Assembly (NCBI RefSeq): GCF_900290195.1
Contig: NZ_OLMF01000004.1
Location: 361,501-425,500 of the forward strand
From: Anaerococcus marasmi
GTDB lineage: Bacteria > Bacillota > Clostridia > Tissierellales > Peptoniphilaceae
Direction of reading: 5' to 3'
Length of the DNA stretch: 64,000 nt
The notes below the pieces were generated by a model. That model made no database searches. It had not been told where the DNA came from and was given only the letters and a program-made list of their open reading frames with translations. Positions 55,399 to 64,000 of the stretch are shown here, in pieces (position 1 is the stretch's first letter; each line of letters starts with the position of its first letter). The position numbers and the translations under genes are program-made.

Positions 55399-56440
55399 CA
55401 TCTCTAGAATCTTCAACTTTTTCTTCTTTATCTTTACTTTCTTCTTCTGTTTCTGTTTTCACTTCAGTTTCAGTCTCTTTTTCTTCAACATTTGAGTCCT
55501 CTTCACTTGCATTTTCAGTAACTACATTAGATTCTTCGTGTAATTTTTTGATATAATCAGCGTATTTTTGATCTTTGATTTTCTTAGTTATCTCATCTTT
55601 AGAATCTTCGAAAGAATCAGTTACTTTATTCACTTTTATAATATGATAACCGAATTGTGACTTAACCGGATCAGAAACTTCCCCTTCCTTCATAGCGAAA
55701 GCAGCATCTTCAAATTCTTTAACCATTTGACCTTTTGCAAATGCACCTACAGATCCACCGTTTTTAGCACTTGCAGTATCAGTTGAGTATTCTTCTGCAA
55801 GCTTAGCGAAGTCTTCGCCATTATTGATTTTTTCCTTTATCTCTTTGGCTGTTTCTTCGTCTTGAACCAAAATATGAGAAGCATCTACTTTAACAAATTC
55901 ATCCTTGTTATCTTCAAAATATTTTTTGATTTCATCATCTGTAACTTCATTGTTAGAATCAAACCATTCTCTGTGTTTTTTATACATTAAGTCCTTTTTG
56001 AGCGTTTCTTTGAATTTATCAAGACTCATATTATAATCATCTAGAGTTTTGTCGAATTGCTCTTGGCCGCCAAAATTTTGTACAGATTGCATCAAAGCAT
56101 CATCTACTTCTTTATCGTCGATCTTAATATCATTTTTCTTGATATCATTTGCAATTAATTTATCTTGTACCATCATAGTTACGATAGAGTTTTTGAGTTG
56201 TTGTTGGCTAGCTAACATTGATGCATAGAAGCTTAGCTCGTCCTTATAATCATCCTTACTGATTTTTTCTCCATCTACAATAGCTACAGTTTTATCATCG
56301 AGTTTTTCAGTTTTCTTATCTTTTACTTCCTCTGTTTGTTCTGTTTTATTGTTCGCACCTTCTCCTGCATCTTTATTTTGATTACATCCTGCAAATAACA
56401 AAGAAGCCATTAACATTACTGGTATAATTTTATTTTTCAT
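55361..56440 (-). CDS. prsA: foldase lipoprotein PrsA (peptidylprolyl isomerase)
   Basis: Extracytoplasmic chaperone for secreted proteins. 359 residues: lipobox LLFAGC (Cys19), SurA-N-like region, then a parvulin domain from about 186 with ASHILVQDEETAKE, NGGSVGAFAKGQMV and FGYHIIKV, all isomerase-type motifs retained. The last 55 residues form a highly acidic Glu/Lys/Asp tail that is not part of the fold. It starts inside the 3' end of mfd by 11 bases. LspA at 13.5 kb would process it. Confidence 0.92.
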   Translation of the reverse strand: MKNKIIPVMLMASLLFAGCNQNKDAGEGANNKTEQTEEVKDKKTEKLDDKTVAIVDGEKISKDDYKDELSFYASMLASQQQLKNSIVTMMVQDKLIANDIKKNDIKIDDKEVDDALMQSVQNFGGQEQFDKTLDDYNMSLDKFKETLKKDLMYKKHREWFDSNNEVTDDEIKKYFEDNKDEFVKVDASHILVQDEETAKEIKEKINNGEDFAKLAEEYSTDTASAKNGGSVGAFAKGQMVKEFEDAAFAMKEGEVSDPVKSQFGYHIIKVNKVTDSFEDSKDEITKKIKDQKYADYIKKLHEESNVVTENASEEDSNVEEKETETEVKTETEEESKDKEEKVEDSRDDESNKESEDDNK

Positions 56441-59400
56441 CTTTACTCCTTACTTTTTCGATAGTTTTTAATAGTTCATAGGTATCTAAAAGCTTGTTTT
56501 TAGACACTGGAATTTTAAATGCTGGATTAGTCGATAGATCAAGAGACATATCTCTTTCAAATAATTGATTAATCTCTGCCAATTCCTCAAAACTAAATGC
56601 ATCCTTATTTTCGAAATATATGTTTACATTACCGCTTTTTTCTCTAATTTCACTAAATAATAGTTTATCAGCTGAAGATTTTATTAATGAAATGTACATT
56701 AAATTGTCTACCATTAGAGGTATATCACCATAGACATCTATTAAATCAGCAACTAATTCATCGTAATCATTCTGATTTTGAATACTTGCAATCCTGTTAT
56801 AAATCTCAATTTTTTGAGCTTGATCTTCTATATAATAGTTAGGAATATATCCATCGACCTTTATATCGATATATACATCAGATTTATCTTTGATTTCTAC
56901 TTCCTTACCACTAGCTTTTTCCACTGCTTCTTGAAGGAATTTAACATAGAGATCGTATCCTATTGCTTCGACATGTCCTGATTGGCTTTCTCCCAAAAGA
57001 TTTCCTGCTCCTCTTAATTCTAGGTCTTTCATAGCTATTTTATAGCCTGATCCAAAATCTGAAAAGTCTCTTATAGATTTCAATCTCTTTTCACTTATTT
57101 CTGATAATATTTTTCCAGTCCTATAGGTAAAATAAGCATAAGAGGACCTATTGCCTCGTCCTATTCTTCCCTTAAGCTGGTAAAGTTGTCCAAGTCCCAT
57201 CATATCAGAATCATAGATTATTATTGTATTTACATTTGATATATCCATTCCTGTTTCAATAATGGTTGTAGAAAGAAGAATGTCTATTTCGCCATCTATA
57301 AATTCAAGCATTGTTTTTTCAATCTGCTTCGGACTGATTCTCCCGTGAATTATCGCTATATTTGCGTCAGGGACAAGTTCTGTCAGGTGATTGTAAAGTT
57401 TTTCTATATCATTAACCCTATTATAGACGAAGTAGACTTGACCATTTCTATTTAGCTCTCTTTCTATAGCTTGTTTGATAATACCATTATCATATTCAAG
57501 TACATAGGTATTTACAGGCATTCTTTCTTCAGGAGCTTCATCAAGAGTTGATAGATCGCGGATTCCTGATAAGGACATCTGTAAAGTTCTTGGAATTGGG
57601 GTCGCGGATAAGGTCAAAACATCAAGGGATGATTTTAATTCTTTTAATTTCTCCTTATGTTTAACACCAAATCTTTGCTCTTCATCTATTATTAAGAGAC
57701 CAAGATTTTTATAGCCAACATCTTTTGATAGCAGTCTATGAGTTCCAATTATCAAATCAACTTTTCCAGCCTTTAGATCTTTAATGATAAGCTTGTTTTT
57801 AGAAGCCTGGTTAAATCTTGAAATCACTTGCACATTTACAGGAAATTTATCAAAACGCTTTTTTATAGTTTCATAATGCTGGTTTGCAAGGATTGTAGTG
57901 GGAACCAGAAATGCTACTTGATACCCATCCATAATTGCCTTAAAGGCTGCCCTTATAGCAACTTCTGTTTTACCGAAACCCACATCGCCACATAGGAGTC
58001 TATCCATCGGTTTATCAGATTCCATGTCTTTTTTTATCTCTTCTATAGATCGTATTTGAGAATAAGTTTCTTCATAAGGGAAAGAATTTTCGAACTCATT
58101 TTGCCAAGTGGTATCTTTTGAGAAAGCATGTCCCTTAATTTTAGATCTTTTAGCATATAATTCTACTAAATCGTCTGCTATCTCGTCAACTGCCTTTTTG
58201 GCTCTTGCCTTAGCCTTTTGCCAAGTTTGGGTCCCCAAGGACGAAAGTTTTGGACTCTCCCCCCTACTTCCTATATACTTACTTATCAGGTTCATCTGAT
58301 CAACTGGGACAAACAACTTATCCGTTCCTCTATATTCGATGACTATAAAGTCTTTTTCAATATTGTTTACTTCAATTTTCTCAAGACCCTTATATATACC
58401 TATACCATTATTTTCATGAACAACGTAATCACCTATATCAAGGTCAGAATAATTGATAATATCCCTAGATGATGTTTTATTTTTAGGCTTTCTCTTACGA
58501 GCTTTTCTCTGGCTACCATATATTTCCTTATGAGTAAAAACGTAAAAGTCTAAATCATAAATATAATATCCACTGCTACTTAAAGCATTGGCAATTTGTA
58601 TGGGTATTTTCTCGAAGTTTTCGCCTATATCTACCTTTGAAACTTGAGTATAATCTTTGTCTAAATATGCATCTATCAACTGAGAAGCTGTTTTTTCGTT
58701 CGATTCGAGTATTAATATCTTTTTACCGCTATTTGCAAGCTCTATTGTTCTATCTATGAAATAATCTACTCGTCGGTTGAAATTTTCTAACTCAATTGTT
58801 TTTATCTCAATAATTTTTCTAGGATTAAAGAGCTTTGATTTTTTTAGAATAGATGTAAGATTTACTAATCTAAAACTAGACAGTTGTTCATAAATATCGT
58901 CAATCGGTATTCTTGCCTGTTCAAAAGATCTGAAAACTTCATTATTTTCCATTTGTAGACTTAAGTCTTCTAGGAAATTTTCATAAAAGTTCTCATAGTC
59001 TTCTAGTATTCTTGCGATATCGTCAAAAAATACCAGACTACTCTTAGGGATATAATCCAAGAAATTTGAAAAGTTGTCCTTTCTATAAGGATTAACAAGG
59101 TCAATATTACTAACGAACATGCTCTCTTCTATAAAGCTTGTAATTTGTTTATATTTATCTATGAGCTTTTGACTATTTATATCACTTGAATTTTTCTCTA
59201 AATTCTCTATTTCCTTGTTAATATTTTTGATTGCCTTGCCATAATCTTCTTTTGAATACATAAGTTCAGTTACAGGGCTTATCTCAGCTTCAGAAATCTT
59301 TTCGAGTGTTCTTTGGCTATCCTTATCAAATAATCTTATAGAATCGACTTCATCATCAAATAACTCAATTCTAATAGGATTATCATATGATACAGGCCAG

Positions 59401-59942
59401 AAATCTATGATGGAACCTCTTTTAGCAAAGTCTCCCTTATTCTCAACAAGAGAATTAGCTGTATAGTTAAGATTTATGAGATTTTCTATGAAGTTATTAA
59501 CGTCAATAATATCTTCATCTTTTATTTTAACAAATGACTTGTTAAATCTATCTAAAGTACTCAGTTTATTTGTCATAGCCTTTAATGTAGTTATGACTAT
59601 AAAGTTTTCTCCCTTAGCAAGCTTCGTTAGAACTTCCATCCTTTGAGAAAGCTTTTTGTTATCTATCGATTTTATATTGTAAAAATTAATATCTAAGCTT
59701 GGAAATAGATATGCTTGATTTTCTCTAATACCATTTATGCTATCATAATATATTTCTGCTCTTTTTTCGTTTTCTGCTATTATAACAATGCTCTCTTTAA
59801 ACTTTTCAAACAAAGCAAGGACTAAGTGAGGCTTAAAACCGTCAGTTAGTCCTGATAAATATATAGGTGAGTAATCATTTATATTATTTTCTATTTGCTT
59901 TATCTGATTTAAAGACTTGATATTTTCTAATAATTTATTCAT
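56430..59942 (-). CDS. mfd: transcription-repair coupling factor Mfd
   Basis: SF2 translocase that removes RNA polymerase stalled at lesions and recruits UvrABC. 1170 residues: UvrB-homology region, RNA polymerase-interaction domain (YVVHENNGIGIYKGLE near 503), helicase core with GDVGFGKTEVAIRAA near 650 and DEEQRFGVKHKEKL, TRG motif and C-terminal D7. ATG 59942 lies within the pth stop region; a TTG one codon earlier is unlikely. pth-mfd-prsA order is shared with Bacillus and Clostridium. Confidence 0.97.
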   Translation of the reverse strand: MNKLLENIKSLNQIKQIENNINDYSPIYLSGLTDGFKPHLVLALFEKFKESIVIIAENEKRAEIYYDSINGIRENQAYLFPSLDINFYNIKSIDNKKLSQRMEVLTKLAKGENFIVITTLKAMTNKLSTLDRFNKSFVKIKDEDIIDVNNFIENLINLNYTANSLVENKGDFAKRGSIIDFWPVSYDNPIRIELFDDEVDSIRLFDKDSQRTLEKISEAEISPVTELMYSKEDYGKAIKNINKEIENLEKNSSDINSQKLIDKYKQITSFIEESMFVSNIDLVNPYRKDNFSNFLDYIPKSSLVFFDDIARILEDYENFYENFLEDLSLQMENNEVFRSFEQARIPIDDIYEQLSSFRLVNLTSILKKSKLFNPRKIIEIKTIELENFNRRVDYFIDRTIELANSGKKILILESNEKTASQLIDAYLDKDYTQVSKVDIGENFEKIPIQIANALSSSGYYIYDLDFYVFTHKEIYGSQRKARKRKPKNKTSSRDIINYSDLDIGDYVVHENNGIGIYKGLEKIEVNNIEKDFIVIEYRGTDKLFVPVDQMNLISKYIGSRGESPKLSSLGTQTWQKAKARAKKAVDEIADDLVELYAKRSKIKGHAFSKDTTWQNEFENSFPYEETYSQIRSIEEIKKDMESDKPMDRLLCGDVGFGKTEVAIRAAFKAIMDGYQVAFLVPTTILANQHYETIKKRFDKFPVNVQVISRFNQASKNKLIIKDLKAGKVDLIIGTHRLLSKDVGYKNLGLLIIDEEQRFGVKHKEKLKELKSSLDVLTLSATPIPRTLQMSLSGIRDLSTLDEAPEERMPVNTYVLEYDNGIIKQAIERELNRNGQVYFVYNRVNDIEKLYNHLTELVPDANIAIIHGRISPKQIEKTMLEFIDGEIDILLSTTIIETGMDISNVNTIIIYDSDMMGLGQLYQLKGRIGRGNRSSYAYFTYRTGKILSEISEKRLKSIRDFSDFGSGYKIAMKDLELRGAGNLLGESQSGHVEAIGYDLYVKFLQEAVEKASGKEVEIKDKSDVYIDIKVDGYIPNYYIEDQAQKIEIYNRIASIQNQNDYDELVADLIDVYGDIPLMVDNLMYISLIKSSADKLLFSEIREKSGNVNIYFENKDAFSFEELAEINQLFERDMSLDLSTNPAFKIPVSKNKLLDTYELLKTIEKVRSKDEK

Positions 59943-60522
59943 CAATATCTTCCATTAATCTAACAGAATTGTACAGATTCATTGACTTATCTATATTTTC
60001 TTCTATTAAAGTTTCTATAGACAGGCTCGCTATATCAATTTCTTTTCGTATTATTTCTGCTTCTTTTTCGCTAAATCCACTTAGGACAAAGTTTGCCAAA
60101 TCCATATATTCTGGTTTCTTTCCTACTGCTATCTTTATCCTTGGGAAAGAGTCATCTTGAATTTGATAAATAATGGATTTCATTCCATTATGAGTTCCAG
60201 CTGATCCTTTTTTTCTTATCCTTATACTTCCAAAATCTATATCTATATCGTCGTAAATTACGATTAATTTGTCAGTATCAAATTTGTAGAAATTCTTTAA
60301 TTCTCTTACTGCTTCTCCTGAATTATTCATGTATGTTTGTGGTTTTATAAGCATGACTTTATGGCCAGAAATTGTTCCCTGACCATAAAGTGATTTGAAT
60401 TTAGATTTTCTGACATCTATATTATGTTTCCTAGCAATATAATCAATTGTCAAAAACCCAACATTATGTCTTGTATTTTCGTATTTTAATCCAGGATTGC
60501 CTAATCCTACGATATAATACAT
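59935..60522 (-). CDS. pth: peptidyl-tRNA hydrolase
   Basis: Frees tRNA from prematurely released peptidyl-tRNA. 195 residues; GLGNPGLKYENTRHNVG with catalytic His19, the KPQTYMNNSG tRNA-binding motif near 60, and IYDDIDIDFG near 90. Its ATG overlaps the prs stop (TAATG). Confidence 0.97.
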   Translation of the reverse strand: MYYIVGLGNPGLKYENTRHNVGFLTIDYIARKHNIDVRKSKFKSLYGQGTISGHKVMLIKPQTYMNNSGEAVRELKNFYKFDTDKLIVIYDDIDIDFGSIRIRKKGSAGTHNGMKSIIYQIQDDSFPRIKIAVGKKPEYMDLANFVLSGFSEKEAEIIRKEIDIASLSIETLIEENIDKSMNLYNSVRLMEDIDE

Positions 60523-61511
60523 TATCTACCGTCCACGAATAGTCCGCTTATTGATTCATAAGTATTAATTCTGTGTATTGCTTCAGATAATAAAGGAGCT
60601 ATAGACATTTGAGTTATCTTGTCGATTTTCTTATCTTCGCTTAAGGCAATGGTGTCAGTGATTACTACTTCTTTTACATTTGATCTGTTTATCTTATCAA
60701 TTGCATCTCCACTAAATACACCATGAGTCGCAACAAGATATACATCTTTAGCACCACTATTAATTAAAAAGTCACCTGCGTTAGTAATTGTTCCTGCAGT
60801 GTCAATCATATCATCGACAATTATTGCATGTTTACCCTTGAAGTCTCCAATAACAGACATAACTTCAGAAACATTTGGTTTTGGTCTTCTTTTTTCAATT
60901 ATAGCTATAGGAAGCTTTAGATAGTCCGCAAACTCTCTCGCTCTCCTAACTCCACCCAAATCAGGGCTTACTACTACAAATTCATCTGGCTTGTCATAAG
61001 CGAAATCCTTGAAATGAGTTGAAAGATGTCTTATAGCAGAAAAATGGTCTACAGGTATATCAAAATATCCTTGAATTTGCCCAGCGTGGAGATCCATTGT
61101 TATAACCCTGTCAGCACCTGCCACAGTTAGTAAGTTCGCCACAAGCTTTGCAGTAATTGGCTCACGACCTCTAGTTTTTCTATCTTGTCTAGCGTATCCA
61201 TAATAAGGTATTATTGCATTGACGTATCCTGCTGATGCTCTTCTACAAGCATCAATCATGATAAGTAATTCCATCAAATTATCATTCGTTGGATTAGAGG
61301 TTGGTTGCATGATAAACACATCCTTGCCTCTTATCGATTCATTTATTTTGATAGATATTTCTCCATCTTTAAATTTCTTGATATCTGCTTCAGCTAGCTC
61401 AACTCCTAAATGCTTTGCTACACTTTCAGCGAGTTTCCTATTTGAGTTTCCTGTTAAAAGCTTTAATTCCCCTCTTTGAATATATGAGCCACTATTACAG
61501 TTTGATGTCAT
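60522..61511 (-). CDS. prs: ribose-phosphate pyrophosphokinase
   Basis: Makes PRPP from ribose-5-phosphate and ATP, feeding purine, pyrimidine, NAD, His and Trp synthesis. 329 residues; NPTNDNLMELLIMIDACRR near 75-93, DLHAGQIQGYF near 140, and the PRPP loop IIVDDMIDTAGT near 231. Its ATG overlaps the glmU stop (ATGA). Confidence 0.97.
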   Translation of the reverse strand: MTSNCNSGSYIQRGELKLLTGNSNRKLAESVAKHLGVELAEADIKKFKDGEISIKINESIRGKDVFIMQPTSNPTNDNLMELLIMIDACRRASAGYVNAIIPYYGYARQDRKTRGREPITAKLVANLLTVAGADRVITMDLHAGQIQGYFDIPVDHFSAIRHLSTHFKDFAYDKPDEFVVVSPDLGGVRRAREFADYLKLPIAIIEKRRPKPNVSEVMSVIGDFKGKHAIIVDDMIDTAGTITNAGDFLINSGAKDVYLVATHGVFSGDAIDKINRSNVKEVVITDTIALSEDKKIDKITQMSIAPLLSEAIHRINTYESISGLFVDGR

Positions 61512-62902
61512 TTTCTCTCCTTTAATTTTATTTGATCTCTTTTTTTCTTTTTTTCTACATAGCCTGCAATGTTTTTTTGCTCCGCTCTTTCTATCGATAA
61601 CTCACCTGCATCGATATCTTTAGTAATAGTAGAGCCAGCTGCTACATAAGCTTCAGATGCAATGTTGACTGGTGCAACTATATTAGAATTTGAACCTATG
61701 AATGCACCGTCTCCAACCACAGACCTATGTTTAAATTTACCATCATAGTTGACAAAAATCACGCCACAACCAACATTGATATCTTTTCCTAGATCACTAT
61801 CTCCTATATATGCCAAATGTCCAGCCTTACAACCATCACCCATACTAGCATTTTTAACTTCTACAAAATTGCCAATATGAACATCCTTTCCCAAATGTGC
61901 ATTTGGTCTAAGATGTGAAAAAGGTCCAATATTGCTAGATTCTTCCATGATGGATTTTTCTATTACAGAATTGTCTATTCTCACATTATCGTAAATTTTC
62001 GAATCTTCAATTCTTGATGATCCCTCAATCACACAATTAGATCCAATCTCAGTCTTACCTAGAATTTTCACATTTCCAGATATAATTGTGTCTTGTCCTA
62101 TTTTTACTCCAGGTTCAATTGTGACCGTATCTGGTGTTTCGATTATTACTCCATCAAGCATGTACTCTTCATTTGTTCTCTGTCTAAGAATTCTACTAGC
62201 CTCTGCTAGTTCCTTTTTATTGTTAATTCCATAGAATAAATCAGCTTCTTCATTCATAAAAGCCATTGATTTTTCGTTTTTATTACGGAGAATTTCAATG
62301 CAATCAGTTAAGTATAATTCATTTTGATCATTATCTGTATTTATTTCTTTTAGGGCATTTTTAAGAGAGGCTCCATTAAAGATATAAATACCTGTATTTA
62401 TTTCGTTAATCTCTAATTGATCATCTCTAAGATCCCTATGCTCTGTAATTTGCAAGAAATTTCCAGTTTCATCTCTTATTATTCTTCCATATCCACTAGG
62501 ATCTGATACTTTGGTAGATAAGACAGATACACTTGACTTGTTTTCTATGTGTCTATCAACGAATTCTTCAAGTGCCTCCTTAGTTATAAGTGGTATGTCA
62601 CCATTTAATACAAGCACCTGATCCTTATCTTCTATATAATCACTACACAAGCTTACAGCATATCCTGTTCCATAAGGAAATTCTGGACCGATTTTTTGCT
62701 CGATTATCTTACATGAATCAAACATCTTACTTATAGCTTCTTTATTCTTACCTGAGATAATGATAGTTTCAGAATCTTTTATCTTGCTTGCATCATAAAC
62801 GTATCTAACTATTTCTTTGTTAAGTATCTTGTGAAGGACTTTGCTAGTAGATGATTTCATTCTGGTTCCTTCACCTGCCGCCATTATAATAACTTTTAAC
62901 AT
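61508..62902 (-). CDS. glmU: bifunctional GlmU (N-acetylglucosamine-1-P uridyltransferase / glucosamine-1-P acetyltransferase)
   Basis: Makes UDP-GlcNAc for peptidoglycan. 464 residues: an N-terminal pyrophosphorylase domain (IMAAGEGTRMKS at about 6-17; VLNGDIPLI near 99) and a C-terminal left-handed beta-helix acetyltransferase (FSHLRPNAHLG; FVEVKNASMGDG; GAFIGSNSNIVAPV). glmU-prs-pth-mfd order matches Bacillus. Confidence 0.97.
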   Translation of the reverse strand: MLKVIIMAAGEGTRMKSSTSKVLHKILNKEIVRYVYDASKIKDSETIIISGKNKEAISKMFDSCKIIEQKIGPEFPYGTGYAVSLCSDYIEDKDQVLVLNGDIPLITKEALEEFVDRHIENKSSVSVLSTKVSDPSGYGRIIRDETGNFLQITEHRDLRDDQLEINEINTGIYIFNGASLKNALKEINTDNDQNELYLTDCIEILRNKNEKSMAFMNEEADLFYGINNKKELAEASRILRQRTNEEYMLDGVIIETPDTVTIEPGVKIGQDTIISGNVKILGKTEIGSNCVIEGSSRIEDSKIYDNVRIDNSVIEKSIMEESSNIGPFSHLRPNAHLGKDVHIGNFVEVKNASMGDGCKAGHLAYIGDSDLGKDINVGCGVIFVNYDGKFKHRSVVGDGAFIGSNSNIVAPVNIASEAYVAAGSTITKDIDAGELSIERAEQKNIAGYVEKKKKRDQIKLKERK

Positions 62903-62905
62903 ATA

Positions 62906-63625
62906 TTATTCCGGTGCCACTTCTAGAGCAAGCTCCATCATATTTGTATATGAAGTTTGTCTATTTTCAGCGCTATCAGCAACATTTTCGACAAGTGAAT
63001 CACTGATTGTGAATATTCCTAGACCCTTTTTACCGTGTTTTTTGGCTGCCATAAATAGGCCGTATGATTCCATTTCTACGCACAAAACGCCGTATTTTTG
63101 AAGATTCTCAAAAACTTCATTTGGCATATCGTTGTAAAATTGATCTGATGAGTGAACTTGTCCACAGTGAGTAGTATAGCCTAATTCATTTGATTTTTCG
63201 TAGGCTTGTAATAATAATTCAAAATCTGGTGTTGATGAAAAATGTATATTTCCAAATAAATTATCGTTGATAGATGATTCAGAACAAGCTGCTGATGCAA
63301 TTACAATGTCGTGTAGTTTCACATCTTTTTGCATAGAACCTGCTGTTCCTACTCTAATAATTGTATCTACGTCATAGAATTGAAACAATTCGTTGTAATA
63401 AATCATAGAAGATGGAATTCCCATTCCACTTCCCATAACAGAAACTCTTTTTCCCTTGTAGTAACCTGTGTATCCAAGCATTCCTCGAGTTTCGTTAAAC
63501 TGAGTAACATCTGTTAAAAAATTATCTGCAATATATTTTGCTCTAAGAGGATCCCCTGGCATTAATACTGTCTTTGCAATTTGATCAGCACTTGTTGCTG
63601 ATATATGTGGTGTAGGTATACTCAA
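62906..63625 (-). CDS. deoD: purine-nucleoside phosphorylase (DeoD type)
   Basis: Phosphorolysis of purine (deoxy)nucleosides. 239 residues of the hexameric high-molecular-mass type: PTPHISATSADQIAKTVLMPGDPLRAK at the start, in two blocks, then GSGMGIPSSMIY and VCVEMESYGLF motifs. The start is TTG 63625, with AAAGGAG upstream and the family N-terminus MSIPTPHI. Three bases separate it from glmU. With rpiB upstream, ribose salvage into PRPP (deoD, rpiB, prs) is plausible. Confidence 0.95.
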   Translation of the reverse strand: MSIPTPHISATSADQIAKTVLMPGDPLRAKYIADNFLTDVTQFNETRGMLGYTGYYKGKRVSVMGSGMGIPSSMIYYNELFQFYDVDTIIRVGTAGSMQKDVKLHDIVIASAACSESSINDNLFGNIHFSSTPDFELLLQAYEKSNELGYTTHCGQVHSSDQFYNDMPNEVFENLQKYGVLCVEMESYGLFMAAKKHGKKGLGIFTISDSLVENVADSAENRQTSYTNMMELALEVAPE

Positions 63626-63692
63626 ATTTCTCTCCTTTAAATTATTCTCACTAATATAATAACATTTTTTCAGAAAATTTAAAACAAGACTG

Positions 63693-64000
63693 CTAAGCTT
63701 TATTGAACTTTTCTATATCCATAATTTTATCTACTCTTCTTTGATGTCTTCCGCCTTCAAATTCTGTATTTACAAACTCATTTACTATCATCCTGCATGT
63801 TTCAGAACCTATAACACGAGCTCCCATGCATAGGGTATTGGCATTATTATGGGCCCTACTCATTCTTGCTGAATAAGCTTCAGAAACGCACGCTGCCCTA
63901 ATCCCCTGAATCTTATTCGCTGAAATACTCATACCAAGTCCAGTACCACAAATTAAGATAGCAAAATCAGCTCTTCCTTCAATCACCTCGGTACAGGCCT
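63693..64000 (-). CDS. rpiB: ribose-5-phosphate isomerase B (3' part)
   Basis: C-terminal about 100 residues of the RpiB/LacAB-family isomerase interconverting ribulose-5-P and ribose-5-P. The active-site segment ILICGTGLGMSISANK, NANTLCMGARVIG and the C-terminal EGGRHQRRVDKI are characteristic. The frame is open to the window edge; the GTG at 63986 is internal (CTEVIEGRADF), not a start. Confidence 0.94.
   Translation of the reverse strand, partial: ACTEVIEGRADFAILICGTGLGMSISANKIQGIRAACVSEAYSARMSRAHNNANTLCMGARVIGSETCRMIVNEFVNTEFEGGRHQRRVDKIMDIEKFNKA

Noticed and set aside
63984-63986. GTG as the start of the gene at the right edge
   Set aside because: The frame continues to the window end with rpiB-like residues, so this GTG is an internal valine codon.

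Overview
The window looks like chromosomal DNA from an AT-rich, low-GC Gram-positive anaerobe (Bacillota). Gene content and protein style suggest the Tissierellia/Peptoniphilaceae, perhaps Anaerococcus or a relative; the genus is a guess. Evidence for the phylum: SepF, RNase J plus RNase Y, RqcH, YlmH, the Prp protease between L21 and an L27 with an N-terminal extension, the IreB-RuvX-DUF1292 trio, strong AGGAGG ribosome-binding sites and TATAAT promoters. Genes are densely packed, often overlapping by 1-17 bases (ATGA, TGATG, TAATG junctions). I see no tRNA, rRNA, prophage, intact insertion sequence or CRISPR array.

Layout: 1-709, 3' end of tgt and yajC, closed by a terminator. 785-12050, recJ, relA, dtd, an MBL hydrolase, aspS, an RseC-like protein, glyA, der, plsY and gpsA: DNA repair, stringent response, translation quality control and phospholipid precursors. 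12117-14613, sepF, ylmH, lspA, ung. A convergent YprB-like exonuclease (14604-15509) follows, then nifS-thiI (tRNA thiolation). 17856-18904, the L21 leader and rplU-prp-rpmA. 18921-22609, obg, yhbY, nadD, yqeK, rsfS, comEA: ribosome assembly and NAD synthesis. 22621-30519, an Rrf2 regulator, alaS, ireB, ruvX, a DUF1292 gene, a Fur-family regulator, rnj, trmR, trhP. 30571-32093, a small hydrophilic protein and pepT on the minus strand. 32179-39938, dut, a membrane-anchored protein with a molybdopterin-oxidoreductase-like fold, a short inverted-repeat element, mutS, mutL, miaA and a methionine gamma-lyase-like protein.

From about 40 kb the orientation changes and most genes lie on the minus strand: a Xer-type recombinase, a 757-base gene-poor gap, rny, cysE-cysK, tsf-rpsB, ftsY, priA, coaBC, rpoZ, gmk; rqcH alone on plus; then hup, two PrsA-type lipoproteins, mfd, pth, prs, glmU, deoD and the 3' part of rpiB.

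Almost all of this is core housekeeping. I did not find a convincing new defence, mobile or biosynthetic system. The best second-look items are a MutL whose C-terminal nuclease motifs are degenerate, a PrsA paralogue with an eroded parvulin domain, a 108-base inverted-repeat element before mutS, a 17-bp perfect palindrome at the recombinase promoter beside a gap with coding-like remnants, a membrane-anchored SUOX-fold protein of unknown role, a disordered 77-residue protein, an unusual L27 cleavage site and a candidate rpsB leader.
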